A stretch of DNA of 39,531 bases, from NCBI GenBank assembly GCA_025358455.1, contig JANYJP010000047.1:1-39531 (forward strand), given 5' to 3'. Shown here one piece after another: positions 7,806-19,858 of this stretch. This DNA is from Bacteroidales bacterium (GTDB lineage Bacteria > Bacteroidota > Bacteroidia > Bacteroidales > VadinHA17). How positions within the stretch are numbered: position 1 is the first letter of the stretch; the number at the start of each line of letters is the position of its first letter. The notes beneath the pieces were generated by a model. The model was not told where the DNA came from, ran no database searches, and was given only the letters and a program-made list of their open reading frames with translations. The position numbers and the translations under genes were made by a program.

Positions 7806-9115
<1,310 letters not shown>

Positions 9116-9116
<1 letters not shown>

Positions 9117-10132
9117 TGGAGATATTGAAATATAATCAACCTTTTAAGACAGAGACAGGTGCAGCGCTTCCTGGTCTTGAAATAGCATATAACACCTGGG
9201 GTTCTTTAAACAGTGAGGCTGACAACGTCATCTGGATTTGTCATGCTCTCACTGCCAACTCCGATGTGGAAGCATGGTGGCCGGGCATGGTTGGGAAAGG
9301 TCTTCTTTTTGATCCTGAGAAATACTTTATTGTATGTGCTAATGTTCTGGGGTCCTGTTATGGTACAACTGGTCCGGCATCGGTAAATCCGGTGACCGGC
9401 ACTCCCTGGTTGAATGATTTTCCTTTGATTACGATCAGAGACCTGGTAAATGTTCATGAGATACTCAGGAAACATCTGAGTATTAAACGTATTCATAGTG
9501 TTATTGGAGCCTCAATAGGAGGATTCCAATCACTTGAGTATTCGATAATGTATCCTGAAATTGTGAAGAGACTGGTATTTGTCGCTTCCAGTACTAAACA
9601 ATCACCCTGGGCAATTGCATTCAGCGAATCGCAACGGCTTGCCATGGAGGCGGATCAGACTTTTATTTCGAATGATCCTGATGGTGGCAAAAAAGGGTTA
9701 AAAGCTGCCAGATCTGTTGCACTGCTCAGTTACCGCAATGCAGCAGCTTATGATCTGACACAGGTTGAGGATGATGATGAGAAAATCTCATCTTTTAAAG
9801 CAGCTTCATACCAGGTTTACCAGGGCGATAAACTAGTTAACCGGTTCAATCCCTTTTCATATTACTGTCTTGTTCGCCTTTCCGATACCCATAACGTCGG
9901 GCGGGGAAGGGGAGGAACAGCCAAAGCGCTTTCAACTATAAAGGCGAAAACATTGTGCATTGGCATTACCTCAGATATTCTTTTCCCTGTCGTGGAACAG
10001 AAGTATGTTGCAGTTAATATCCCTGGAGCACAATATGTTGAGATCGATTCCTTTTATGGTCACGACGGGTTTCTGATAGAAGTGAAACTTGTAACTGAAG
10101 CTGTAATAAAGTTCTGGGAAAAAACAGTGTAA
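9116..10132 (+). CDS. metX: Homoserine O-acetyltransferase
   Basis: A 338-residue alpha/beta hydrolase-fold acyltransferase. Family motifs: ICHALTANSD near residue 40, GTTGPASVNP about 82-91, and the nucleophile elbow GASIGGFQSLEYS with Ser near 132. The Asp near 285 (TSDILFP) and His near 316 (GHDGFLIE) complete the triad. It acetylates homoserine to provide the MetY substrate. The ATG shares one base with the metY TAA, implying translational coupling. Acetyl versus succinyl specificity is inferred from pairing with metY. Confidence 0.94.
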
Positions 10133-10156
10133 TTAAAATTATTATATTGATAAGAA

Positions 10157-11359
10157 ATGACACAGCAGAAATTAAGAATAGGCTTATTCGGCTACGGATG
10201 CGTTGGGCAGGGACTTCATGATGTACTGAACAGCAGCAAAGGATTCAAAGCAGACATTATTAAAATTTGCGTTAAAGACCGGACAAAAAAGAGAAGGATC
10301 CCGATGACGAATTTCACTTTCGATAAAAATGAGATCCTTAACGATTCATCAATAAACCTGGTTGTAGAACTTATTGACGATGCAGATGAGGCATTCAACA
10401 TTGTTACAACCGCGATGAAAAGCGGTAAAAATGTCGTTACTGCCAATAAAATGATGGTGGCAAAACACTTCAAGGAACTTGTTGATCTACAAACAGAATA
10501 TAATGTGTCACTTCTCTATGAAGCTTCAGCCGGCGCTAGTATTCCGATTATCAGAAACCTTGAAGAATATTATGATAATGAGTTACTCTACTCTTTACGC
10601 GGGATACTTAATGGGACTACAAATTATATCCTCACAAAAATGCATAACGAGGGAATTACTTATTCAAAAGCATTAATGGAAGCACAGGAGAAAGGTTTTG
10701 CCGAGTCAGATCCTACCCTTGATGTTGAAGGATGGGATGCCAAGTATAAGCTTTGCATTATTACCGGGCATGCTTACGGACTTTTTCTTAAACCGGAAGA
10801 AGTCTTTCATTATGGCATTAATAAGATCTCAGAATTTGACATTCAATATGCCAAAGAAAAAGGATTTAAGATCAAACTGGTGCCATATGTTGGCAAAACG
10901 AACGAAAATACTATAACCAGTTTTGTACTTCCACGGTTTATTTCATCCGACAAATATTTATATAATGTTGATAACGAGTACAATGGGGTAATAACTGAAG
11001 CCGCATTTGCCGATAAGCAATTTTTCAGCGGCAAGGGTGCAGGCGGGCATGCAACAGGTAGCGCGGTGCTTTCCGATATTTCAGCAAATTCATATGGATA
11101 CAGGTATGAATACAAAAAATTTCAGCAGGGAACCGTTTCTAATTATACCCGTAATCATAAACTTGAAATTTATCTGAGGTATAATGATGAAAAGGACAGG
11201 GAATTATTTGGATTTGAGGAAGTCTCGGAATACTTTAGCGGGAAATTTTATAAATATGTTATCGGAGTTGTAAATCTTGAAAGACTTTACATTTTGAGGG
11301 AACAACTTCGTTATCTGGATGTCTTTATAGTAAATACCGGACGGAAAGGAATACTTTAA
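10157..11359 (+). CDS. hom: Homoserine dehydrogenase
   Basis: A 400-residue NAD(P)-dependent dehydrogenase reducing aspartate semialdehyde to homoserine. N-terminal Rossmann fold [12 protein letters not shown] (9-20), NVVTANKMM (about 95-103), the catalytic-domain signature [12 protein letters not shown] (about 151-162), [15 protein letters not shown] with the catalytic Asp/Lys, and [17 protein letters not shown] near 292-308. No separate ACT domain is evident at the C-terminus and there is no fused aspartokinase. Its place between metX and metH ties it to methionine rather than threonine supply. It ends TAATG, overlapping metH by one base. Confidence 0.93.
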   Translation: MTQQKLRIGLFGYGCVGQGLHDVLNSSKGFKADIIKICVKDRTKKRRIPMTNFTFDKNEILNDSSINLVVELIDDADEAFNIVTTAMKSGKNVVTANKMMVAKHFKELVDLQTEYNVSLLYEASAGASIPIIRNLEEYYDNELLYSLRGILNGTTNYILTKMHNEGITYSKALMEAQEKGFAESDPTLDVEGWDAKYKLCIITGHAYGLFLKPEEVFHYGINKISEFDIQYAKEKGFKIKLVPYVGKTNENTITSFVLPRFISSDKYLYNVDNEYNGVITEAAFADKQFFSGKGAGGHATGSAVLSDISANSYGYRYEYKKFQQGTVSNYTRNHKLEIYLRYNDEKDRELFGFEEVSEYFSGKFYKYVIGVVNLERLYILREQLRYLDVFIVNTGRKGIL

Positions 11360-14300
11360 TGAAATACTCACTGGAACAGCTAATTCAACAAAAAATTCTA
11401 ATTCTTGATGGGGCCATGGGCACCATGATCCAAAAACACAAGCTTCAGGAAAGCGATTTCCGTGGCGAGAAGTTCAAAGATCATCCTCGCCTCCAGAAAG
11501 GGAATAACGATCTGTTATCCATTACTCAACCTAAGATAATTAAAGGTATCCACCTGCAATATCTTGAGGCCGGAGCAGATATAATTACAACCAACACATT
11601 CAATTCCAACAGGATTTCCATGTCGGATTATGGATTGGAGAACCGTGTCTACGAGTTAAATCTTCAATCAGCCCGACTAGCGGCTGAAGCAATAATTGAA
11701 TTTGAAAACTCAGGGGAACCTGAAGGACACTTTATAGCGGGAACTCTCGGACCCACAAATCGGACTGCATCAATGTCATCTGATGTCAACGATCCGGGTG
11801 CAAGAGCAGTGACTTTTGATCAGCTTGTTGAGGCATATTCCGAACAGGCCCGGGGACTCATTGATGGCTGTGTTCATGTTCTTCTTGTTGAAACAGTTTT
11901 TGATGTTCTTAATTGCAAAGCTGCCCTTTATGCAATTGATTCTGTATTCAGGGAAAAAGATACCCGTCTTCCTGTGATGGTTTCAGGGACAATTACTGAT
12001 GCCAGCGGCAGAACGCTGACAGGCCAGACTCTGGAAGCATTCATGGTGTCCGTTTCACATTTTCCTCTTTTCAGCATAGGTCTGAATTGCGCTCTTGGAG
12101 CTGAACAATTACGTCCATTTGTTGAGGAACTTTCGCTTAAGTCGGGGTTCTATGTTTCTGTTCACCCTAATGCAGGCCTTCCAAACCAGTTTGGGGAGTA
12201 TGAACAATCTGCATCATTCATGGCATCCATCGCGAATGATTTCATGAAAGAGGGATGGGTTAACATTATAGGAGGCTGTTGCGGTACCACTCCACAACAT
12301 ATCAGGGAAATAGCTGAGGTATCAAAACAATACAAGCCGCGGGTAAGACCTGAAATAAAGAAATTTACAAGACTGAGCGGCCTCGAGGTCCTGACTATTA
12401 CCCCTGAAACCAACTTTGTAAACATAGGCGAACGGACGAATGTGTCAGGCTCTATTAAGTTTGCCAGGTTAATAAAAGAAGAAAAATATGATGAAGCACT
12501 GGCTGTAGCCAGGAACCAGGTCGAGGGCGGAGCTCAGGTTATCGATATCTGCATGGATGAGGCTATGTTAGATTCGGAAAAGGCAATGGTTAAGTTCGTA
12601 AATCTTATTATGTCCGAACCGGATATTTCAAAACTTCCTCTGATGATTGATTCCTCACGCTGGAACACCATTGAAGCTGCTCTTAAATGTATCCAGGGGA
12701 AATCGGTGGTAAACTCTATCAGCCTGAAGGAAGGTGAAGAAGTTTTTCTGTCGCATGCACATAAAGTGAGAAAATACGGGGCTGCTGCCGTGGTAATGTT
12801 ATTTGATGAAACAGGTCAGGCTGATACATATGAAAAGAGGATAAGTGTTGCTGAAAGATCATATCGCCTCCTGGTTGATAAGCTGGGTTTTCCTCCCGAA
12901 GATATAATTTTTGACCCTAACGTTCTCGCTGTAGCAACTGGTATTGAGGAACATAGTAATTATGCTGTAAATTTTCTCAGGGCTACTGAATGGATTAAAC
13001 AGAACCTCCCATATGCCAGGGTCAGCGGTGGCATAAGCAACTTGTCATTCTCCTTCCGCGGAACTGATAAAGTGCGCGAAGCAATGCATTCGGTTTTTCT
13101 TTTCCACGCTATAAAAGCCGGACTTGATATGGGAATTGTTAATCCCGGCATGTTACAGGTTTATACTGAAATACAGCCCGATCTTTTGCATCTTGCTGAA
13201 GACGTGGTACTAAACCGGAGAAAGGATTCCACTGAAAGGCTTGTGAAATTTGCTGAAGGAATTAAAAATGAAGGGAAGAAACCAGAGAAAGAAGACGCGT
13301 GGCGTCAGCTTCCGGTTATCGACCGTATAAAACATTCTCTTATCCGGGGACTCGATGAATTTATAGAACAGGATGTTGAGGAGGCACGTTCTCTTTTCAG
13401 ACGTTCGATTGAACTTATTGAAGGTCCTTTGATGGGAGGCATGAATGAAGTGGGTGATCTATTTGGTTCAGGTAAAATGTTCCTTCCACAGGTAGTCAAG
13501 AGTGCCCGTGTAATGAAAAAAGCTGTTTCAAAACTGTCACCATATATTGAATTGGAAAGTGAGGGAGAAGAGAAAAAAATTGCCGGAAAAGTTTTGCTGG
13601 CAACAGTAAAGGGCGATGTGCACGACATTGGAAAGAATATAGTTGGTGTTGTACTTTCGTGCAATAACTATGAGATAATTGATCTTGGGGTAATGGTCCC
13701 TGCAGAAAAGATTATTGACACTGCCATTAAAGAAAATGTTGATATAATTGGTCTAAGCGGATTGATCACTCCTTCACTCGAGGAGATGGTTCATGTAGCT
13801 TCTGAAATGGAGCGCAGGAAACTTCAGATTCCGCTTCTTATTGGTGGTGCAACAACATCAGAAATTCATGCAGCAGTAAAGGTGGCGCCGGCGTATTCAA
13901 ATGCAGTAATTCATGTTAAAGATGCATCAAAGGCTGCAGGAGTTCTGTCATCATTGCTTCAGAAGGAGAATAGACTATATATAAAGGGCATTAAAGACAA
14001 ATACAGGAAGATGAATGAGGATTATGCCTCACGCCAAACTGATAAAAACCTGATATCCTTAACTGAAGCAAGAAAGAATAAGTACGTTACTGACTGGAAA
14101 TCTGCGAAGTTGTTCGAACCGCTAAAACCAGGTCTTCACGTTTTACAGGGTATTGATATAAAAGAACTTTCAACCTATATAGACTGGACCTATTTTTTCT
14201 TTGCATGGAAAATATCAGGTAAATATCCGGCGATATTCAGTGATCCGGTAAAAGGTGTTGAGGCAAAAAAACTGTTTGATGATGGACTTTTATATCTTAA

Positions 14301-15009
14301 AGAAATAATTGATCAAAAGCTTCTGACCGTAAAGGGAGTATTAGGATTGTTCCCGGCTGTTTCTGACGGAGATGATGTTAAGGTATATACTGACAAGAAC
14401 AAAAAAATAATGAAATCGGTTTTCAGGTTTTTAAGAAACCAGGAAACAAAAGAAAAAGGTGTTCCGAACCTCTCTCTTTCTGATTATATTGCACCTGAAT
14501 CTTCAGGATTAGTTGATAATATCGGAGCTTTTGTGGTAACTGTTGCAATTGATAATGTGGCGTTTGTAAAGTACAAAGATGATGATTACGCAACTATTAT
14601 GATCAGGATCCTGAGCGACCGTCTTGCTGAAGCTGCCGCAGAGTGGCTCCATGAAAAAGTCAGACGTGAATACTGGGGTTATGCAGCTCACGAAAATCTT
14701 ACTATTGATGAAGTGCTGAAGCTTAAATATAAGGGGATCAGACCGGCTCCCGGCTATCCCGCATGTCCTGACCATACAGAAAAAAGGGTTTTGTTTGATC
14801 TCCTCGGCGCTGAGAAAATGGTCGGAGCTGAACTTACTGAAAACTTTGCAATGGCGCCACCTGCATCAGTGAGCGGATACTATTTCGCACACCCGGGATC
14901 AACTTATTTTAATATTGGTAAATTAAGTGCAGATCAGCTGAAGGATTATGCAGCACGAAAAAATATGACTATTGAAGAAGCTGCCAGATGGCTGGCTCCT
15001 AACTTATGA
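11359..15009 (+). CDS. metH: Cobalamin-dependent methionine synthase
   Basis: A full-length 1216-residue MetH with all four modules. The homocysteine-binding barrel (1-330) has [10 protein letters not shown] and the zinc cysteines in [10 protein letters not shown] and [11 protein letters not shown]. The methyl-folate pterin-binding domain (about 350-620) contains [11 protein letters not shown]. The B12 cap and binding domain (about 660-890) has [14 protein letters not shown] and [11 protein letters not shown], whose His is the lower cobalt ligand. The C-terminal reactivation domain (about 920-1216) has [15 protein letters not shown] for SAM binding. It methylates homocysteine using methyl-THF made by the next gene. 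The organism therefore needs cobalamin for this step unless a MetE lies elsewhere. Confidence 0.97.
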   Translation: MKYSLEQLIQQKILILDGAMGTMIQKHKLQESDFRGEKFKDHPRLQKGNNDLLSITQPKIIKGIHLQYLEAGADIITTNTFNSNRISMSDYGLENRVYELNLQSARLAAEAIIEFENSGEPEGHFIAGTLGPTNRTASMSSDVNDPGARAVTFDQLVEAYSEQARGLIDGCVHVLLVETVFDVLNCKAALYAIDSVFREKDTRLPVMVSGTITDASGRTLTGQTLEAFMVSVSHFPLFSIGLNCALGAEQLRPFVEELSLKSGFYVSVHPNAGLPNQFGEYEQSASFMASIANDFMKEGWVNIIGGCCGTTPQHIREIAEVSKQYKPRVRPEIKKFTRLSGLEVLTITPETNFVNIGERTNVSGSIKFARLIKEEKYDEALAVARNQVEGGAQVIDICMDEAMLDSEKAMVKFVNLIMSEPDISKLPLMIDSSRWNTIEAALKCIQGKSVVNSISLKEGEEVFLSHAHKVRKYGAAAVVMLFDETGQADTYEKRISVAERSYRLLVDKLGFPPEDIIFDPNVLAVATGIEEHSNYAVNFLRATEWIKQNLPYARVSGGISNLSFSFRGTDKVREAMHSVFLFHAIKAGLDMGIVNPGMLQVYTEIQPDLLHLAEDVVLNRRKDSTERLVKFAEGIKNEGKKPEKEDAWRQLPVIDRIKHSLIRGLDEFIEQDVEEARSLFRRSIELIEGPLMGGMNEVGDLFGSGKMFLPQVVKSARVMKKAVSKLSPYIELESEGEEKKIAGKVLLATVKGDVHDIGKNIVGVVLSCNNYEIIDLGVMVPAEKIIDTAIKENVDIIGLSGLITPSLEEMVHVASEMERRKLQIPLLIGGATTSEIHAAVKVAPAYSNAVIHVKDASKAAGVLSSLLQKENRLYIKGIKDKYRKMNEDYASRQTDKNLISLTEARKNKYVTDWKSAKLFEPLKPGLHVLQGIDIKELSTYIDWTYFFFAWKISGKYPAIFSDPVKGVEAKKLFDDGLLYLKEIIDQKLLTVKGVLGLFPAVSDGDDVKVYTDKNKKIMKSVFRFLRNQETKEKGVPNLSLSDYIAPESSGLVDNIGAFVVTVAIDNVAFVKYKDDDYATIMIRILSDRLAEAAAEWLHEKVRREYWGYAAHENLTIDEVLKLKYKGIRPAPGYPACPDHTEKRVLFDLLGAEKMVGAELTENFAMAPPASVSGYYFAHPGSTYFNIGKLSADQLKDYAARKNMTIEEAARWLAPNL

Positions 15010-15018
15010 TTTTAATAT

Positions 15019-15972
15019 ATGAGTGTTATTGATAAAATTAAGAATGCCTCCGGGCCTTTATTTACCTTTGAATTATTACCCCCACTTAAAGGGCATAGTA
15101 TTGAAAGAATTTATACTGCAATCGACAGACTTATCGAATACGCGCCTGCTTATATAAATTTTACTTCACATCGAAATGAAATTGTGTTCAGAGAAAGACC
15201 TGACGGCCTTATTGAAAAAAGGATTACAAGGATTCGTCCAGGGACAATCGCCCTGGCTGCAGCTGTAAAATATAAGTACAATATTCCGGTTGTTCCTCAT
15301 CTTCTGTGCGGTGGATTCAGTAAAGAAGAGACTGAAAATGTTCTGATTGAAATGAGATTCCTCGGGATTGATGATGTTCTTGCGCTGAGGGGTGATCCTC
15401 AGAAAGGAAGCAGAACATTTATCCCGGAAAAGAATGGGCATACTTATACATCTGATCTTGTTGTGCAGATAGCCGATATGAACAGGGGAAAATATCTTGA
15501 GGACAATCTTGAAAATGCCGATCCGACAAATTTTTGCATCGGCGTGGCAGGCTATCCTGAAAAGCATTTTGAGGCGGCAAACAGACACATAGACATGGAG
15601 AACCTGAAGAGAAAGATTGACGCCGGAGCCGCTTACATTGTTACTCAGATGTTTTTTGACAATAACAGATTCTGCCGTTTCAGGGATGAGTGCATTAAAA
15701 ATGGGATTACCGTTCCGGTTATCCCGGGGATCAAGCCTATTTCAGCGCTGAATGACATTAAGCTGCTTCCGCAAACATTTCATATTGATTTGCCGAATGA
15801 CCTGTTCACGGCAGTTCAGAAATGCAAAAGCGACAGTGAAGCACGGGAGACAGGGATTGAATGGGCCGTAATGCAGTCTAAAGAATTAATTAAGATGGGA
15901 GTTCCCGGTATTCATTATTATACTCTCGGGCGTTCTGATAATGTAGCCAGGATTGTAAAAGCGTCGTTCTGA
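15019..15972 (+). CDS. metF: Methylenetetrahydrofolate reductase
   Basis: A 317-residue FAD-binding TIM-barrel enzyme. The N-terminal FTFELLPPLKG carries the catalytic Glu; VPHLLCGGFSKEE, DVLALRGDPQKG and AAYIVTQMFFDNNRF (about 210-224) are family signatures. It reduces 5,10-methylene-THF to the 5-methyl-THF consumed by MetH, encoded 9 bp upstream in the same operon. This is the last gene of the SAM-riboswitch operon; a 46-bp tandem repeat follows. Confidence 0.95.
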   Translation: MSVIDKIKNASGPLFTFELLPPLKGHSIERIYTAIDRLIEYAPAYINFTSHRNEIVFRERPDGLIEKRITRIRPGTIALAAAVKYKYNIPVVPHLLCGGFSKEETENVLIEMRFLGIDDVLALRGDPQKGSRTFIPEKNGHTYTSDLVVQIADMNRGKYLEDNLENADPTNFCIGVAGYPEKHFEAANRHIDMENLKRKIDAGAAYIVTQMFFDNNRFCRFRDECIKNGITVPVIPGIKPISALNDIKLLPQTFHIDLPNDLFTAVQKCKSDSEARETGIEWAVMQSKELIKMGVPGIHYYTLGRSDNVARIVKASF

Positions 15973-15988
15973 ATTTGCCCTTCAGGCC

Positions 15989-16080
15989 CCTTCCTTGCGT
16001 CGTGCGTCCTGTATCGTGTAACCTTCTTATTTTGCCTTCCTTGCGTCGTGCGTCCTGTATCCTGCAACTCTCTTATAACT
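15989..16080. repeat. 46-bp tandem direct repeat between metF and metK
   Basis: Two copies (15989-16034 and 16035-16080) share an identical 27-nt start containing TTGCGTCGTGCGTCCTGTAT and then diverge slightly (CGTGTAAC versus CCTGCAAC). The second copy reaches the metK stop codon (16073-16075). The wording resembles dispersed CGTCCTGTATCCTGCAAC elements of Bacteroidota intergenic DNA. No strong terminator hairpin is visible in this convergent gap. Confidence 0.7.
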
Positions 16081-17416
16081 TAAATGCCTTCCTGATCTTG
16101 TCAACATAATCAAGTTTTTCCCAGGCAAAGAATTCTACTTTTTTGTTATAAGCTTTTTTACCGTTGCCATTCAAAGATTTTGGCTTGCTTCCCGGAACCT
16201 CATAATATACCTCAACATTTCCGACAAAATAATCGCGTCCGAAATGCCCGTAAGATGCAGTTTGAAGAAACACAGGGTTCTTTAATCCGAAACGCTCTAC
16301 AATAGAGTAGGGACGCATATCGAAGAGTTTGTTGATCTTTAATGCGATTTCCCCGTCATGGAGGATATTCCCTTTGCTGTCTTTTACTTTAGCTGTTCCG
16401 TAAGTATTGACATACAATCCGACAGGATCTGCAACACCAATAGCATACGCAACCTGAATTAAAGCCTGGTCGCAGACGCCTGCTGCCACGAGATTCTTGG
16501 CAATATGACGTGCAGCATATGCCGCTGATCTGTCAACTTTTGAAGAATCCTTGCCTGAAAATGCACCGCCTCCATGAGCGCCATGACCTCCATAGGTATC
16601 AACGATGATTTTTCGTCCTGTAAGACCGGTATCCCCATGAGGACCTCCGATAACAAACTTACCAGTTGGATTTACCATAAGTTTGGAATCTTTATTAAAC
16701 AACTTCTGTATCCTTGCAGGAAGTGTTTTCTTAACTCTTGGTATGAGAATTTTTTCAATATCCTCCCTGATCTTATTTTGCATTGTTTTTTCTGCTACCA
16801 GTCCGGCTTTATGCGATTTGTCTTTTGGAAGAACAAATTCGTCATGCTGGGTACTGATGACTATAGTATCAATACGAAGAGGTTTATTATCATCATCATA
16901 TTCGAGGGTGACCTGAGATTTGCTGTCGGGTCTGAGGTATTTCATCTGTTTCCCTTCTCGGCGTATTGATGCAAGTTCCTGCAGTAGCCTGTGAGCCAGC
17001 TCGATAGTTAAAGGCATGTAATTATCCATCTCGCGGCATGCATATCCGAACATCATGCCCTGGTCACCGGCTCCCTGTTCTTCCGGTTTTTCACGAACAA
17101 CACCCTGATTGATATCACTTGACTGTTCATGTATTGTTGAAATAACACCGCAGGAGTCGCAATCGAATCGGTATTCAGCTTTTATATAACCAATATTACG
17201 GATCACCTCACGGGCTGTCTCCTGAACATCTACCCATCCGTTGGTACGTACTTCCCCTCCGCAGACAACGAGGCCGGTAGTTACAAATGTTTCGCAGGCA
17301 ACCTTTGATTCAGGATCCCAGCGAAGAAACTCATCCAGTAAAGCATCTGATATCTGATCGGCAACCTTGTCCGGGTGCCCTTCTGAAACTGATTCTGAAG
17401 TAAATAAATATCCCAT
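16073..17416 (-). CDS. metK: S-adenosylmethionine synthetase
   Basis: A 447-residue MetK, longer than the roughly 385 of E. coli owing to insertions such as [21 protein letters not shown]. Motifs: [20 protein letters not shown] (6-25) with the ATP-binding His, [12 protein letters not shown] (about 115-126), [21 protein letters not shown] (about 263-283), and the P-loop-like [17 protein letters not shown] (about 287-303). It makes SAM from methionine and ATP, the ligand of the riboswitch on the opposite operon. It is convergent to metF and I see no S-box in front of it; its promoter was not identified. Confidence 0.96.
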   Translation of the reverse strand: MGYLFTSESVSEGHPDKVADQISDALLDEFLRWDPESKVACETFVTTGLVVCGGEVRTNGWVDVQETAREVIRNIGYIKAEYRFDCDSCGVISTIHEQSSDINQGVVREKPEEQGAGDQGMMFGYACREMDNYMPLTIELAHRLLQELASIRREGKQMKYLRPDSKSQVTLEYDDDNKPLRIDTIVISTQHDEFVLPKDKSHKAGLVAEKTMQNKIREDIEKILIPRVKKTLPARIQKLFNKDSKLMVNPTGKFVIGGPHGDTGLTGRKIIVDTYGGHGAHGGGAFSGKDSSKVDRSAAYAARHIAKNLVAAGVCDQALIQVAYAIGVADPVGLYVNTYGTAKVKDSKGNILHDGEIALKINKLFDMRPYSIVERFGLKNPVFLQTASYGHFGRDYFVGNVEVYYEVPGSKPKSLNGNGKKAYNKKVEFFAWEKLDYVDKIRKAFKL

Positions 17417-17588
17417 ATAACAATAATTAAATTATTACTAAAAATACTGATGGTAAGATTGGTTGATTGTGAAAAAGGATATTAGAAGCGGTTTAGCATT
17501 TTTTTCCTGTGGTTGCAATCAGCACAAATTTTTCCACCAAAATATAATGGTACAAAGCAAGTAAAAAAATTCAGGATTACCAAATGAA

Positions 17589-18503
17589 TTATAAATTGGT
17601 AAGATGTCTGAATACTTCCTCCAGGTTACTTTCTTGTTTTTGAAGTGAAAGAACCGTGAGTTTGTTGCTTACTGCAAAATTAAATATTGAGGGTCGGATA
17701 TCAACGTCCCCTTCGGCTTCGATAAGCCATATATAGCTATTAATTTGTAGTATGGTACTTAAATTGATAATTTCCGTGAACAACGATTTGTCAATCATCT
17801 TATCGAATTCAACCCGGATAACCTGTTTAGGGCGCTTTAAAACAGAATAAATGTTGTTTTTTTCTTCATTAGCTACTATGATCCCTTTATCGAGTATTAT
17901 AACTCTGTTGCAAATTGCTTCGACCTCCTGCATAATATGCGTTGAAAGCATAACGGTTTTTTCTTTTCCCGCTTCCTTAATGAGGTTACGTATCTCAACT
18001 ATCTGATTCGGGTCGAGACCCGTGGTTGCCTCATCAAGGATCAAAACCCCGGGATTATGGATCAGAGCCTGGGCCAGACCTACTCTCTGCCTGTATCCTT
18101 TAGAGAGGGACCCGATTTTTTTCTTTTGTTCCGGAACCAGACCCGTTAATTCAATTATATTATCAATCAGGCTTTTCTTTGATTGTCCGGTGTTATATAT
18201 GGAAGCAACAAATCCCAGGTATTCCCTTACATACATTTCGGGGTATAAAGGGTTGTTTTCAGGAAGGTACCCAATTTGTTTTTTTATCTCAATATTGTCA
18301 GTCCCTACTTCAATATCATTTATCTTAATCTTACCTGAGGCGGCAGGGATGAAGCCTGTAATAATCTTCATCATGGTTGATTTTCCGGCACCATTTGGGC
18401 CAATAAAACCTACTATCTCACCGGTATTTACCTCGAAAGAGACATTATCAAGCGCTTTTTGCTCACCATAAAGCTTTGTAACCCCCTGAACTACAATTGA
18501 CAT
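17589..18503 (-). CDS. gldA: ABC transporter ATP-binding protein, GldA-like
   Basis: A 304-residue ABC ATPase: Walker A GPNGAGKSTMMK (36-47), Q-loop IGYLPENNPLYPEMYVREYL, signature LSKGYRQRVGLAQAL, Walker B GVLILDEATTGLDPNQ and the switch His in MLSTHIMQEVE. The C-terminal ~80 residues form an accessory domain ending NLEEVFRHLTNL. Gene length, motif wording and phylum match GldA, the ATPase associated with gliding motility in Bacteroidota; the partner membrane proteins GldF/GldG are not in the window, as in flavobacteria where gldA is unlinked. Homologues exist in non-gliding members, so motility should not be assumed. A general ABC-2 exporter ATPase is the alternative. Confidence 0.7.
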   Translation of the reverse strand: MSIVVQGVTKLYGEQKALDNVSFEVNTGEIVGFIGPNGAGKSTMMKIITGFIPAASGKIKINDIEVGTDNIEIKKQIGYLPENNPLYPEMYVREYLGFVASIYNTGQSKKSLIDNIIELTGLVPEQKKKIGSLSKGYRQRVGLAQALIHNPGVLILDEATTGLDPNQIVEIRNLIKEAGKEKTVMLSTHIMQEVEAICNRVIILDKGIIVANEEKNNIYSVLKRPKQVIRVEFDKMIDKSLFTEIINLSTILQINSYIWLIEAEGDVDIRPSIFNFAVSNKLTVLSLQKQESNLEEVFRHLTNL

Positions 18504-18599
18504 TTTAAAATTTATTCCTGATGAAAATGAAGGATAAATATAATATGTAAAATTAATAGAATATTAATTGGATAATTAAATTACTCTATATCCCTTTAT

Positions 18600-18619
18600 C
18601 CGTCGGTTAAAACCGACGG
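18600..18619. repeat. Perfect 9-bp palindrome, REP-like or terminator
   Basis: CCGTCGGTT (18600-18608) and AACCGACGG (18611-18619) form a perfect stem with a 2-nt spacer in the 188-bp gap between the stress-protein gene and gldA. It lies downstream of the stress-protein stop but has no U-tract on that strand. The motif resembles GCCGTCGG...CCGACGGC palindromes repeated in many Bacteroidota genomes. Confidence 0.5.
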
Positions 18620-18691
18620 CAAGCAGGAAAAACTATTTTTAATGAAAGAGAAGAGGATCTCCTGATCTATATGTTCGTCCCGGATTTTTTA

Positions 18692-19543
18692 TTAGTCTCC
18701 CCAGCCTCCCATAAACTGTCCTGTTTTGGCATACGTTGCCTTGGGATTTACACAACAGACAGGTATTTTTGAACTGTTTGCAATAATAAATTGTTCCGAA
18801 GCTCCCATTACGTAATCTGCAACAGTAATGTTCTTGGTTGTCATTATCAATATAAGGTCAGCACTTATCTTCTGTGCAAAATCGATCGTTTGTTCGGCAA
18901 AATTACCCCTGGGCACTTCATGAATCTCATATTCTATGTTATTCTGTATGAGATATCTAATTGCGAAGTTAATATTAGTGTTAGTCTTCTTGAGTATATT
19001 TTTATCAGTAGTAATTGTAACAAGGAACCGTATTTTTGAGTCAAAATATTTTCCCATAAAAATGGCCATTTTAATCTTTTCTTTATTCTCATTTCTAAAA
19101 TCAACCGGGAAAACTATATTATGATATTTATCCTGGTCGGCAGGAGGATCCTGTACCACAATGAAGGGAACTTTTGATTTGACAATAACCTTTAGGGCCC
19201 AGCTGCCTGTCAGCTTTTGCATTCCCTTCATCCCATGTGTTCCCATCACAACAATGCTCGCCTCTTTATCATTCGCAAATTCAGCAATAGCTTTAAATAT
19301 GCTGCCTTTTATAATATGATAACTAATAGGCATATTATATTTCTTGCCGTTTGCCTCAGTAACATGGTTCAGAAGAGCTTTTTTCTCACCCGCGGCTCTT
19401 GCGGCAATTCCCGCATCAACAATATGAAGAAGACATATTTCATTCCCGACCATCCGGCTGATTTTTACTGCATGGGCGAGTGCATGCTCAGCAACTTCAG
19501 TAAAGTCCCATGGCACAACTATTAATTTCTTATGTTCTTCCAT
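18692..19543 (-). CDS. Universal stress protein, two tandem UspA domains
   Basis: A 283-residue protein with two Usp folds. Domain 1 (1-~145) begins KLIVVPWDFTEVAEHALAHAV and keeps the ATP-binding pattern GTHGMKGMQKLTGSWALKVIVKSKVPFIVV. Domain 2 (~146-283) begins NIVFPVDFRNENKEKIKMAI and ends with the degenerate ASEQFIIANSSKIPVCCVNP, so nucleotide binding there is less certain. Such proteins help survival under starvation or stress; the specific role is unknown. A full promoter (TTTG-N19-TAACTTTG on the minus strand) lies immediately upstream. Confidence 0.88.
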   Translation of the reverse strand: MEEHKKLIVVPWDFTEVAEHALAHAVKISRMVGNEICLLHIVDAGIAARAAGEKKALLNHVTEANGKKYNMPISYHIIKGSIFKAIAEFANDKEASIVVMGTHGMKGMQKLTGSWALKVIVKSKVPFIVVQDPPADQDKYHNIVFPVDFRNENKEKIKMAIFMGKYFDSKIRFLVTITTDKNILKKTNTNINFAIRYLIQNNIEYEIHEVPRGNFAEQTIDFAQKISADLILIMTTKNITVADYVMGASEQFIIANSSKIPVCCVNPKATYAKTGQFMGGWGD

Positions 19544-19571
19544 AGCTTTTTTACAGTTTTCAATTTATACT

Positions 19572-19602
19572 CAAAGTTATTCAGATTTTACCAATTTTCA
19601 AA
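19572..19602 (-). promoter_or_regulatory. Promoter of the universal stress protein gene
   Basis: On the minus strand TTTG (19602-19599) and TAACTTTG (19579-19572) are 19 nt apart, the same spacing as in the methionine-operon promoter. The gene's ATG at 19543 is 28 bp downstream. The rest of the 305-bp gap (19544-19858) is AT-rich and, apart from the asnS promoter box, I see nothing else in it. Confidence 0.65.
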
Positions 19603-19819
19603 CCATTATATAAATGGGCAATACTGTAAATTTAATAACTGCGATAGAGGGTAATTAGTATGACTGACGGTCAAATAATCTGAACAAGAAGCCTCTAACG
19701 CACAAAAACAGTGCCATAAAGGTATAAAAACGTCGCTTAATAATTGATGCAATGAGTTTCTATAACTTAATAATGCAAAATAATGGTGAAATAGTGGAAC
19801 ATAGCGAACAACAATTTAT

Positions 19820-19827
19820 TATTTTTG
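19820..19827 (+). promoter_or_regulatory. Candidate -7 element for asnS
   Basis: TATTTTTG matches TAnnTTTG, 31 bp before the asnS ATG. No clear -33 TTTG at the usual distance. Confidence 0.45.
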
Positions 19828-19858
19828 CGCTACAATTTTTTGAATATAATTGAAAAGT

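Noticed and set aside
15166-15588. A 140-codon minus-strand ORF inside metF
   Set aside because: Antisense to a well-supported enzyme; composition looks like a frame shadow.
19614-19658. A 14-codon ORF with three Asn codons upstream of asnS
   Set aside because: Too weak a signal, far from asnS and without associated alternative hairpins.
19773-19853. A 26-codon ORF ahead of asnS with some Asn codons, considered as an Asn leader peptide
   Set aside because: The best -7 promoter box (19820-19827) lies inside it, so it would not be on the asnS transcript in full, and Asn codons are expected by chance in such AT-rich DNA.
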